Source: JAVBOF01 sp031550915
GTDB lineage: Bacteria; Bacillota; Clostridia; Christensenellales; MGBC116941
Reading direction: 5' to 3'
Length of the DNA: 7,818 nucleotides
Assembly (NCBI GenBank): GCA_031550915.1
Contig: JAVBOF010000173.1
Coordinates: 1 to 7,818, forward strand
The position numbers and the translations under genes are program-made. Positions 1-6,666 of this stretch are shown here, in pieces. The first letter of the stretch is position 1. Every line of letters starts with the position of its first letter. The notes beneath the pieces were generated by a model. The model was not told the origin of the DNA, did not search any database, and worked only from the letters and a program-made list of their open reading frames with translations.

Positions 1-2003
1 GCCAGCAGTTTTTGAGTACTCAAAGTAGCGTTTGAAGTATTTGCCGAAAGTACAAATCCTTTAGGCGCGGCTTTTTCGGAGACTTTATAGGAACCGAGTA
101 GAAGAGATTTTGATACCGCTTCCCCGTTTACATCAGTAGTAATAGTATCAACAACGGTGTTGGATGCATCGATTATTTCAAATACTGCATCCTGCAACAG
201 CGATTGATCCGCGCTGCTTCTCTTAATGATCTTGATCCTTCCCTGCGGGGTGACATAAACTGTATTGCTTTTGATCTCCTTATTAGAGTTAAAATACAAA
301 CACGCTCTATTGGGGATATTACCATCTGCATATTGGGTCAAATCAGCTCCGCTCTTTAGCTTTGCCTGTATTATTAGTTTGAAGGTTCTGCCCTTATTAG
401 CGTTGTAGTCAAACCCGCTTCCAAAGGTAAACGTCACCTTCTGTCCGACTGTTGACAAAGACCCTGTCGAAGCAATATCCGCACCTGCTTCGTCAACCAT
501 CTCAGTGCTGAGTATATCAAAGACGGGTTCAAGCGTATCCTCAATTTTCAACGAGTTATAGGTCGTAACGTCCTCTCCTATATTCGCATTTACAATAAAA
601 TAGAACTCCTGATCGGCATCTTCAAGTAAAAAATTTGTATTAGTCGCTGTTTTGCTCAAGCCTACTTTCTGTCCGGTAGTCGGCATTATAGAACCGGCCC
701 CGCTACCATCTCCAGCCGGCCTGTTATATTCAACAATACTAAACGGCGTGCCAAATCCATTGTAAAAGTACATCACATTGTTTTCATATGTAGACTTGGC
801 GGTATCAGTTATCTTTGTTCTAAACTGTATATAATATGGCTGTGAAACCGTCCCTGTAAATGTAAATGTGAATTTATTCGTATCTCCGCTTGATGGATCC
901 CACACAATATTATAATCTCCGGAAGGCGCTTCGGCAACGCCAACAAAGTTGCCATCAGAGTCAACTGAATTTGCTTTCATTACTATAATAGAAGATTTGT
1001 CAAATATATGTCCATCTGGAAGCATATCGTCAAAATATACGTTGTTATATGCCACGCACGGGTTGGAGTAGTTTATGCGTACTACCCAGTGTAAATATTC
1101 GGTTTCGCCTTGTTTAAAATCTCCTTCTTTTTTGACGAACCTCAGCGAAAAAAACGAGCCCCAAAAAGCAACTGCTTCTGCAGGAACTATAACGGGATAA
1201 GTATTGCCCGAAGATTCGAAATCAAAGGTCCTGTTTCCCGCGGTAGCGCTTATAGGAAACCTTATATTTGCGTTAAAGCTTAGGCTCCCGGTAATACTCG
1301 TATGTGACGAGAGGTAATCAGCGTTTGTGAATGTAGCGCGCAATATCTTTTCACCATTTGACGATCCGGGCTTGTCCATTATTCTGAACGTCCCAAGTGG
1401 ACTTGTTTTTCCGGAGATATTCAAGTCGTATGTAGCGTTGGAGACGTCAAGCCTATTTGCGCCTGTTGCCGGTAAATCGATCACGAAATAATCGCCTGCA
1501 ACAAAGGATTGACCTTTATCCGACCATGTAACTGTAATTTTTACTTTCTCGAGATCTGAAAACGAAGGGCTGTTTCCCGATGCATGGTTTATTTCAATGC
1601 CTGTAACAGCGTCGACTTCTCCGGCGGATGCCTTTGGCATAACGGTCTTTTTCAATGCACCAATATTAAGCGGTAGATCCGGCATTGGCGATGCTTCAGC
1701 CTGCGCACTATCTCCTTCCTTAATCACACTGTTTTCCGCAGCGGCATTATCATCATTCGGAGATACTTCTGCCTGCACCGGGTCTGAACCGCTTATAACA
1801 GGGCTGGTGGAAGCGGAGGGCGGTATCGTCTCACTCGTCTCTGGCGTAACCTCCTGTTGCGTAGGCGCCGGAGTTATTTCTATAGTTTCCGTCGGAGCTT
1901 CAGTATTTTGTGAAACTGCTTCCGGCAAGGCCAGCGAGGTGACAGGAATCAACACCAAAAGCATTGCTATCAATACCGACAAGATTTTATACTTTAATTT
2001 CAT
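1..2003 (-). CDS. Large secreted MSCRAMM-like adhesin, N-terminal 667 codons (3' end outside window)
   Basis: The frame is open from an ATG at 2003 to the left edge. The start is set by AGGAGA (2009-2014), five bases upstream. Residues 1-25 are a signal peptide (basic MKLKYK, hydrophobic core, SLA cleavage site). Residues 26-115 are a Pro/Thr/Ser/Glu-rich stalk. Residues about 125-285 look like an adhesin N-terminal Ig-type domain (VKITVTWSDKGQSF, then GDYFVIDLP), and about 285-430 like a collagen-binding-type Ig domain. Residues about 445-585 resemble a fimbrial isopeptide D2 domain; K451 (SKTA) and N580 (SNTV) are the likely cross-link residues. Residues about 588-665 form a SpaA/Cna-B prealbumin-like domain with SEKAAPKGF. 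Family knowledge predicts more such repeats and a sortase LPXTG anchor beyond the edge; neither is visible. The role is probably attachment to host or neighbouring-cell surfaces; the ligand is unknown. Domain names are from motif recognition by eye. Confidence 0.88.
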   Translation of the reverse strand, partial: MKLKYKILSVLIAMLLVLIPVTSLALPEAVSQNTEAPTETIEITPAPTQQEVTPETSETIPPSASTSPVISGSDPVQAEVSPNDDNAAAENSVIKEGDSAQAEASPMPDLPLNIGALKKTVMPKASAGEVDAVTGIEINHASGNSPSFSDLEKVKITVTWSDKGQSFVAGDYFVIDLPATGANRLDVSNATYDLNISGKTSPLGTFRIMDKPGSSNGEKILRATFTNADYLSSHTSITGSLSFNANIRFPISATAGNRTFDFESSGNTYPVIVPAEAVAFWGSFFSLRFVKKEGDFKQGETEYLHWVVRINYSNPCVAYNNVYFDDMLPDGHIFDKSSIIVMKANSVDSDGNFVGVAEAPSGDYNIVWDPSSGDTNKFTFTFTGTVSQPYYIQFRTKITDTAKSTYENNVMYFYNGFGTPFSIVEYNRPAGDGSGAGSIMPTTGQKVGLSKTATNTNFLLEDADQEFYFIVNANIGEDVTTYNSLKIEDTLEPVFDILSTEMVDEAGADIASTGSLSTVGQKVTFTFGSGFDYNANKGRTFKLIIQAKLKSGADLTQYADGNIPNRACLYFNSNKEIKSNTVYVTPQGRIKIIKRSSADQSLLQDAVFEIIDASNTVVDTITTDVNGEAVSKSLLLGSYKVSEKAAPKGFVLSANTSNATLSTQKLL

Positions 2004-2058
2004 TATAGTCTCCTATAAGTTATATATTAACAAATATGTCTTTCCTTATATTTTATTT

Positions 2059-2087
2059 ATCGTATCATAATGCTGTTTTATTAACAA
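2059..2087 (-). promoter_or_regulatory. Probable sigma-A promoter of the adhesin gene
   Basis: On the minus strand TTGTTA (2082-2087) lies 17 bases from TACGAT (2059-2064), which matches consensus at 4 of 6 positions in the -10. Transcription would start near 2052, giving a leader of about 50 bases. It suggests the adhesin can be transcribed separately from the kinase operon upstream. The 9-mer TTGTTAATA occurs at this -35 and again in the leader (2025-2033). Confidence 0.45.
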
Positions 2088-2171
2088 TGCTTGTTTTGTA
2101 TAGTTTGTGACCAATATTTACTTCTATTGGAATAAAACATATTTATCCGGATACCTTTAAAAGATAATAAG

Positions 2172-2217
2172 AACCATAAGAAGAAAAGCTGTCCGATTTG
2201 TAGGGAATATTATGGTT
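2172..2217 (-). terminator. Weak inverted repeat at the end of the kinase operon, possible terminator
   Basis: An exact 8-base inverted repeat (AACCATAA at 2172-2179, TTATGGTT at 2210-2217) brackets a 30-base loop and includes the stop codon of the kinase. On the minus strand a T-rich but interrupted stretch follows. The stem is AT-rich and the loop long, so this is a poor terminator; read-through into the adhesin is quite possible. Confidence 0.2.
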
Positions 2218-3583
2218 GATGCTCAGTCAACTCTATGTATGATGACACTTCCTGATCAAAAAACTTCATTTGAAATGAACTGTTTCCGTATTTATTAAGT
2301 ATACTTCTGATTATCGATAAGCCAATACCTTTGTGTCCGCGTTTTGTTGACATGCCGTTGATCATTATCGCGTTAGTGTCAACGGGTTCCGATGTACTGT
2401 TGGAAACGATAATTATCTTTGAATCGGCCGCTTTCGATTCTATGGACAAATACGCTTTGCGACGTTCGGATGTGCATGCGGCTTCGATTGCGTTGTCAAG
2501 CAGGCAGGACAATATACGTGAAGCATCCATATTATCTATATGCATATTTTCAATACTGCATTTGAGGGTAATTATCAGCTTAACGTTAAGCTTATCAGCC
2601 TGTTCAAGCTTATTCATTAGCAGGGATATTATAGCGGGATTCTCATGCATTTTCTGTGCGAGTTCCATCATGTTTCCGGCATGTGATGTTGCGGAGAGCA
2701 ATGACGCGTGGTACTTTTTTAGTCCTTCATATTCCTCCAACTCAAGAAAACCATTATATGTATGAAGAATATTATTAAAGTCATGCTTAATACCCCGAAG
2801 CTCTTCGGTTCCCTTGGACAGCGTGCTTATATGAATTTCGTGCCTGGAAATGGTTTGATTCTTGTAAGTCATGCTATCCAGACAGAAAATTACCGTAACA
2901 AAAAGTAAAAGTATTAATAATCCCATAGTATACGCTATAACCGTGTCGGCTAAAAGGATCGGTATGACCACCATAACACTGTATGCAAATGACGCTTTGA
3001 GCAAGTAAATAATGATTTCTTTTCGCCTATTGAAAAACATCGTATCGGATAGCTTCCAGATAAAATTCTTTCGTTTTATCCACGCGACTACAATCAAATA
3101 GATGGCCAAAAAGATTATAAAACAAGCCGCCTGTTGTAGCGCATCTTTCATATAGTTATAACTAATGTCATTTTGAACAAAAAGTATGGATCCAATTACT
3201 CGATTGAGTTGCCTATCTACAAGCCAAATCAAATATATATAACTTGTTAGCTTGACTGAGCGCACCTTTGAAAGACCCAATAATTTCTGAGCTGCGTGAT
3301 AGTAAATCAAAGCATGAATTGGATTCGGAGATACGATGATATAATACAGCACATTACCAAAAGAAACCATTCCGCTTAATATGTATATCGCGTATATAAA
3401 AATATTTTGGGCAACCGTTCCAGTTAGTAACGCAAAGAGGATCATATGTTTTTTGCTCGCTTGCAGCCCCGAAACCTTTAGCATTACATTAGACATCATA
3501 AACGTTGAAAAAAATGTTTCCGCTATAGTTACGAAAAAAAGGATCACTTGCATTTGGGTTGTATATGCAAATTGTGGATACAT
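2210..3583 (-). CDS. AgrC-like sensor histidine kinase (polytopic membrane N-terminus, GHKL ATPase), second kinase of cassette
   Basis: This 457-residue protein belongs to the AgrC-like (HPK10-type) class of membrane kinases. Residues about 10-235 hold six or seven hydrophobic segments, the probable sensor. The dimerisation helix carries the phospho-acceptor H267 in RGIKHDFNN. The ATP-binding domain has the N-box LLDNAIEA (N364), NST in place of a classic DxG box, and the G-box GHKGIGL (416-422). All catalytic motifs look intact, so it should autophosphorylate. Family members often sense small peptides; the ligand here is unknown. Its ATG has a strong AGAGGTGAT site, and the gene begins 18 bases after the receiver stop, so the two are surely co-transcribed and probably translationally coupled. 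It is a clear paralogue of the kinases at 4073 and 7239, with by-eye near-half identity over the H-box region. Confidence 0.93.
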   Translation of the reverse strand: MYPQFAYTTQMQVILFFVTIAETFFSTFMMSNVMLKVSGLQASKKHMILFALLTGTVAQNIFIYAIYILSGMVSFGNVLYYIIVSPNPIHALIYYHAAQKLLGLSKVRSVKLTSYIYLIWLVDRQLNRVIGSILFVQNDISYNYMKDALQQAACFIIFLAIYLIVVAWIKRKNFIWKLSDTMFFNRRKEIIIYLLKASFAYSVMVVIPILLADTVIAYTMGLLILLLFVTVIFCLDSMTYKNQTISRHEIHISTLSKGTEELRGIKHDFNNILHTYNGFLELEEYEGLKKYHASLLSATSHAGNMMELAQKMHENPAIISLLMNKLEQADKLNVKLIITLKCSIENMHIDNMDASRILSCLLDNAIEAACTSERRKAYLSIESKAADSKIIIVSNSTSEPVDTNAIMINGMSTKRGHKGIGLSIIRSILNKYGNSSFQMKFFDQEVSSYIELTEHQP

Positions 3584-3601
3584 TTGAGATCACCTCTGTA
3601 G

Positions 3602-3997
3602 TCAGCTGTTATTGCGCAAGGACTCTAATAAAACCTCATAGGCAAAACGAAATTCAAATGGTTTCTGTAAAAAAAAGGTAAAATCACCGCTTTTTAATAC
3701 ATCGCCAGTATTTGTTCCTGACATGGCCACAATTGGTATTACAGTGGCATTTTCCGTTCCGCTGTCCCGTATCCTTTTTGCCACTTCATAACCATCCATT
3801 CCAGGCATTTGTATATCTAAAAAAATAATCTGGTACTTCGCTGGATCTTTCAAGTACATTTCTAGACCTATCTGTCCGTCGGCCGCAATTTCAGACAAAA
3901 CATTACGTTTATTAAAGTAAAGTTTCATTAACTCCGCGGCTGGAGCGTTATCCTCTATAATAAGGCATTGGCACCGCATTTCGTCCGAAGTCACCAT
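3602..3997 (-). CDS. Stand-alone response-regulator receiver domain (CheY-like, no output domain)
   Basis: The 131 residues form just one receiver domain. Conserved positions are visible: acidic pair E15-D16 (CLIIEDN), phospho-acceptor D61 in FLDIQMPGMDGYE, the switch Ser S93 in VAMSG, and K112-P113. All look functional. There is no LytTR, HTH or enzyme domain after residue 131, which is unusual because AgrC-like kinases normally partner a LytTR DNA-binding regulator. It lies between two such kinases on the same strand, 75 bases after one and 18 before the other. It could be a phosphorelay intermediate, a protein-binding regulator or a phosphate sink. GGAGG at 4009-4013 is 11 bases from the chosen ATG, slightly long. 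A nearer ATG at 4004 is out of frame and opens only an 18-codon reading frame. M7 is an alternative start but lies further away. Confidence 0.92.
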   Translation of the reverse strand: MVTSDEMRCQCLIIEDNAPAAELMKLYFNKRNVLSEIAADGQIGLEMYLKDPAKYQIIFLDIQMPGMDGYEVAKRIRDSGTENATVIPIVAMSGTNTGDVLKSGDFTFFLQKPFEFRFAYEVLLESLRNNS

Positions 3998-4072
3998 AAT
4001 TCATGACGCCTCCTTTTATAATTGTGCAGTTCGTTCGCCATTTTGATTGATGCCTAACCACAGTGAAGGCTT

Positions 4073-5452
4073 TCAGGCATTGGATGACATTAATTCAATA
4101 TATACTGTAAATTCGTTCTCATAATGATTTACATGGAAGCTACAGTTACCATATTTGCTCAATGCTTTGCGAACAGTTGTAAGGCCAATACCCGAATGCC
4201 CTTCTTTACTCGATATCCCGCTTTTTAATATTTCTGAAGAATCCACAGCGCCTTTTGTATTGTTTGAAATGATTATTAGTATAGAAGATTTAGCTTTTTC
4301 CGCAATTGTAAATTGCACATCCCGCGTCTCAGATTCTGCTGCAGCTTCAATGGCATTGTCTAAGAGGCATGCCAGAGCGCGGCACAAATCAATCGTCTCA
4401 ATATTCAGCTCTGGTAATTTATCAGGTATCGTGATATTGATGCTGACATTGAGCTTCTCGGCATAGGCAAATTTATTAATTATTAGCGAGAAAAATGCTG
4501 GATTCTCCTCTGCGCGTTTACTCAGCTCCAATGTATTGCCAGCAGTGGAGGTGAGCCCCACCAGTTGAGAATGGTATTTTTGCAAGGCTTCCAAATCACC
4601 TATTGATAAATAACCCCCGTAAGTTTGTAAAATATTATAAAAATCATGCTTTATTCCTCGAAAGCTCTCTACAGCTTCCTTATATGAATTAATATGGGCA
4701 GCCATATTGTCAAATTCAATCTCAAGCGCTTCTTTGAAATCTGACAGAATACAAACGCTAATCATTAAACTTGTTAGCAGTACAATAAATAAGTACGCCA
4801 ATGATTTTTCCTGCATATAAAGCGGAAGCAAAATGCACAGTATATAAACGGATGACGACCTGACGGTATAGACCATCGTTTCCCTTTTATAGTTTGTAAA
4901 AAGACTATCTGATATTTTTAGTATTATTTTCCCATGCCTTATGATACGTATGATAATGAAATAGATGATAATGACAAGCACTAATATTATACATTGTAGC
5001 ATAAAATCTTTGTAAAAATCATATTGAGTCGAATCACTTTGACCGAAAAAAGCAGCACCTATAAACATGCTCAGGTTTTTTTGGGCGATAAATATAAGGA
5101 ACGCAACATTCATTAATCGAAAAGTGCGAATTGATGAGAGTTTTAGTATTTTAATACTTAAAAAGCAGTAAAACAATGCAAAAGCAGGGTTTACATTCCT
5201 TAATATCAAGTAAACCTCTGGGGCCAGTTTAGCGTTTCCGCCGAGGAAATAAGCCAGATATATTGGTAGGAGAGAAAAAACAGGGCCTGTAATCAACGCG
5301 AACAGAAGTTTTTGCCGTATGTTCGTATGCGCATTGTACAATTCCATAATAATATTGGCGTTACAGTACATGGATACAAACGACAATATAAACGCCAGTA
5401 TTGGTAATAGTGTTTGAACTGTCTCTAAGCTGAACAGAGTTTCTAAGATCAT
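4073..5452 (-). CDS. AgrC-like sensor histidine kinase (polytopic membrane N-terminus, GHKL ATPase), first kinase of cassette
   Basis: A 459-residue paralogue of the kinase at 2210. Residues about 12-238 contain six or seven membrane segments. H269 in RGIKHDFYN is the phospho-acceptor. The ATPase domain has ACLLDNAIEA (N366), SNNT at the position of a DxG box, and GHSGIGL (418-424). Catalytic parts look complete. The membrane half differs from the other kinase much more than the catalytic half, as expected if the two sense different ligands but share a phosphorylation partner. It leads the cassette, with the receiver gene 75 bases downstream. That gap has only a 6-base inverted repeat (ATGCCT/AGGCAT) and no T-run, so transcription probably continues. 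The start has a modest site (GCAGG, about nine bases upstream). No good promoter was found upstream; TTCACA followed by a TATATA-like element has poor spacing. Confidence 0.92.
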   Translation of the reverse strand: MILETLFSLETVQTLLPILAFILSFVSMYCNANIIMELYNAHTNIRQKLLFALITGPVFSLLPIYLAYFLGGNAKLAPEVYLILRNVNPAFALFYCFLSIKILKLSSIRTFRLMNVAFLIFIAQKNLSMFIGAAFFGQSDSTQYDFYKDFMLQCIILVLVIIIYFIIIRIIRHGKIILKISDSLFTNYKRETMVYTVRSSSVYILCILLPLYMQEKSLAYLFIVLLTSLMISVCILSDFKEALEIEFDNMAAHINSYKEAVESFRGIKHDFYNILQTYGGYLSIGDLEALQKYHSQLVGLTSTAGNTLELSKRAEENPAFFSLIINKFAYAEKLNVSINITIPDKLPELNIETIDLCRALACLLDNAIEAAAESETRDVQFTIAEKAKSSILIIISNNTKGAVDSSEILKSGISSKEGHSGIGLTTVRKALSKYGNCSFHVNHYENEFTVYIELMSSNA

Positions 5453-6027
5453 CTTCGCAACCTGCTCTATATAAATCTATTGATAATCCAACTTGTGAAA
5501 ACCACGCGTGAATATCATCCAATGTTACTGATTGTTCTTATCGTGACGACTATATTCGGGTTTTACCGCATCAAAAGATTTTGCCCCTGTGTTTGCAAAA
5601 CGAAATGCTCCCGGTGTCTTGCTCCTTAATACACAAAAGTTATGGTAGGTAGGGGTATGTTCATGTTCTGGAGCTTTTTGCCGCAATACCGCCTATTTGG
5701 CTTTTCAATGTCAGGATAAATTTACCTAATCATATCGCATATGATGTATATATGCAACTCGAATTCAATTGTTGGTAAAACGGTCGTGCCCCATATCTAT
5801 TTTGAAAAGCCAAGTCAGAAAATAAAAATAGAGGAGTTAGAACTCCACCTATTTTTATTAGAAAACTATAGCTACTTCTTACATGTTAGACCCGCAAGCC
5901 GCTCAAATCACTCCCAATCAACCAATTGTGGTGGTCAAATAATGACTTAAAATCAAGGTTTTTCTCATAAAGAGACTTACAAAATTCAATATCAAAGGAC
6001 ACGGCGTAAATATAATAGAAAGGCTTC
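5453..6027. other. Long intergenic stretch without a convincing gene
   Basis: I find no gene here with a plausible start, ribosome site and recognisable product. Three weak items are present. An ATG at 5522-5629 (plus) would give a 35-residue peptide with one hydrophobic helix and a basic five-cysteine tail, but it lacks a Shine-Dalgarno site. A 55-codon open frame lies at 5525-5692 (minus) without a good start. A plus frame at 5883-6059 is interrupted by TAA TGA at 5940-5945. The strong hairpin at 5821-5859 is listed separately. The stretch next to the dead toxin-antitoxin genes may itself be decayed sequence. Confidence 0.6.
5821..5859. terminator. Strong hairpin, rho-independent terminator shape in both directions
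   Basis: The arms AATAAAAATAG (5821-5831) and CTATTTTTATT (5849-5859) are exact complements. They continue, past a small bulge (A5832 against A5847-C5848), into GGAGT/ACTCC around a TAGA loop. The T-rich distal arm on either strand gives a bidirectional terminator shape. No gene on either side clearly ends here, so it may be left over from a lost gene or belong to a small transcript. Confidence 0.6.
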
Positions 6028-6055
6028 TTGAGCCATGCCTAAACTCCGGTATAAT
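6028..6055 (+). promoter_or_regulatory. Sigma-A-type promoter of the decayed toxin-antitoxin operon
   Basis: TTGAGC (6028-6033) is 16 bases from a perfect TATAAT (6050-6055). Transcription would begin near 6062, just ahead of the AGAGGTG ribosome site of the dead antitoxin. The elements are better preserved than the genes they serve. Confidence 0.6.
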
Positions 6056-6071
6056 ATGACTATTAAAAGAG

Positions 6072-6174
6072 GTGTTTAACGTACATATTGAAGCGTCGGC
6101 AACCATTCGCAGGATTTACAACGAGATAGCGAACCATTGAAAACAAACCGATGTGCCAGTTTATATTACCAAAA
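6072..6174 (+). pseudogene. Remnant of Phd/YefM-family antitoxin
   Basis: Read from GTG 6072, the frame gives ASATIRRIYNEIANH, a TGA stop at 6138-6140, then KQTDVPVYITKN. This matches the N-terminal half of Phd-family antitoxins, where the pattern is S-A-x-I-R-x-x-Y-N-E-I, then PV(Y/F)(I/L)TKNG. The stop sits where relatives often have Cys or another residue. The usual continuation (GEGDLVVM and the toxin-binding C-terminal half) is missing: after TKN the reading runs directly into the start of the toxin remnant, which suggests a deletion of roughly 100 bases or more. There is no ATG; GTG or a mutated start is assumed. In an intact system this protein would neutralise the toxin and repress its own promoter. 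Family assignment is by motif recognition. Confidence 0.7.
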
Positions 6175-6480
6175 ATGAAGTGGAGTATTATAATTTGGGA
6201 AGTGGCTAATACTATGCTTGATAATAATGTTGCTTTCCTTGCAAGAGCGAGCACCAATGCTGCCATAAAACTTATGAATGCTATTCTTTCGGGTATTTAA
6301 AAGCTGGTCGAAAGCCTTCACAGATACCCGGTATATGAAAGTGAATTCATAACAATGAGATGCCATAAGATTATATCTTGCAATCGATATCTTATCATTT
6401 ACGAAATTATGGCGGAAACAGTTTTCGCGGATTATATTTTAGATTGCTGACAAGATAAACAGTGGCTTGTTGGAGGCTGA
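6175..6480 (+). pseudogene. Remnant of RelE/ParE-family toxin with two in-frame stops
   Basis: From ATG 6175 one frame runs 101 codons, close to the usual length of RelE/ParE toxins, interrupted by TAA at codon 42 (6298-6300) and TGA at codon 92 (6448-6450). Family-like segments are MLDNNVAFLARASTNAA, LVESLHRYPVYESEF, RCHKIISCNRYLIIYEI and VFADYILDC-stop-QD. In relatives the last segment is DYxxDCRQD, so the TGA is easily explained as a CGA-to-TGA change of that Arg. A single frame holds throughout, so decay is recent. The TAA excludes simple UGA recoding, and intact genes in the window end in TGA. The original protein would probably have been an mRNA interferase or gyrase poison. It overlaps the antitoxin remnant, as in a two-gene operon. 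Confidence 0.75.
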
Positions 6481-6483
6481 AAT

Positions 6484-6634
6484 TTGGGGACATTAAGTTG
6501 TATCGGTATATCTGGATAACACACTTTTGGACCAATGAAAGCCGATATTATAGAAATAAGGCATTTCGATAGAAGAATATTGTGCTTTTTTCGTTGAGAA
6601 AACAATGAGACAGGGTAACCTACCTTTTGAATGA
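6484..6634 (+). pseudogene. Remnant of RelB/DinJ-type antitoxin, frameshifted
   Basis: GGAGG at 6472-6476, inside the end of the toxin remnant, is seven bases before TTG 6484, so this gene was once coupled to it. Plus-strand pieces are VVSVYLDNTLLDQ (6497-6535), then MKADIIE in the next frame (from ATG 6535), then GISIEEYCAFFVEK and MRQGNLPFE back in the first frame, with a stop at 6632-6634. Together they resemble a short RelB/DinJ antitoxin: a beta strand of the V-S-V-x-L-D type, a helix, GIS, a helix, and the characteristic PFE end. At least two compensating indels in the middle and one shift near the start disrupt it. No matching toxin follows; the next gene is unrelated to RelE. The match is weaker than for the two upstream remnants. 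Confidence 0.55.
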
Positions 6635-6666
6635 TAAAAGCAAATGCCAAAAAGGAGCGCCAGCCA

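Noticed and set aside
1597..2070. 157-codon plus-strand open frame
   Set aside because: It is antisense to the signal peptide, stalk and start of the adhesin, whose composition (Ser/Thr/Ala-rich antisense) explains the long frame.
2331..2765. 144-codon plus-strand open frame
   Set aside because: Antisense to the ATPase domain of the second kinase; similar antisense frames occur at 4155-4466 and 7471-7737 over the same domain of the other copies.
4073..4100. Terminator between the first kinase and the receiver gene
   Set aside because: Only a 6-base inverted repeat (ATGCCT/AGGCAT) is present, with no T-run after it, so it does not break the operon.
2004..5740. AgrD/AgrB-type peptide signal genes for the kinases
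   Set aside because: No AgrB-like membrane protease and no short peptide gene with a leader and a Cys-containing core plus ribosome site was found beside either complete kinase.
5741..5950. 69-codon plus-strand open frame
   Set aside because: It runs straight through the hairpin at 5821-5859, has no ribosome site and no family-like segment.
6072..6480. Stop-codon recoding (selenocysteine or TGA as Trp) as an explanation for the interrupted toxin-antitoxin frames
   Set aside because: One of the stops is TAA, the antitoxin half is also deleted, and intact genes in the window (receiver, third kinase) end at TGA.
5918..6650. Four minus-strand open frames of 62-72 codons
   Set aside because: They overlap each other and are antisense to the toxin-antitoxin remnants, which carry the recognisable motifs on the plus strand.
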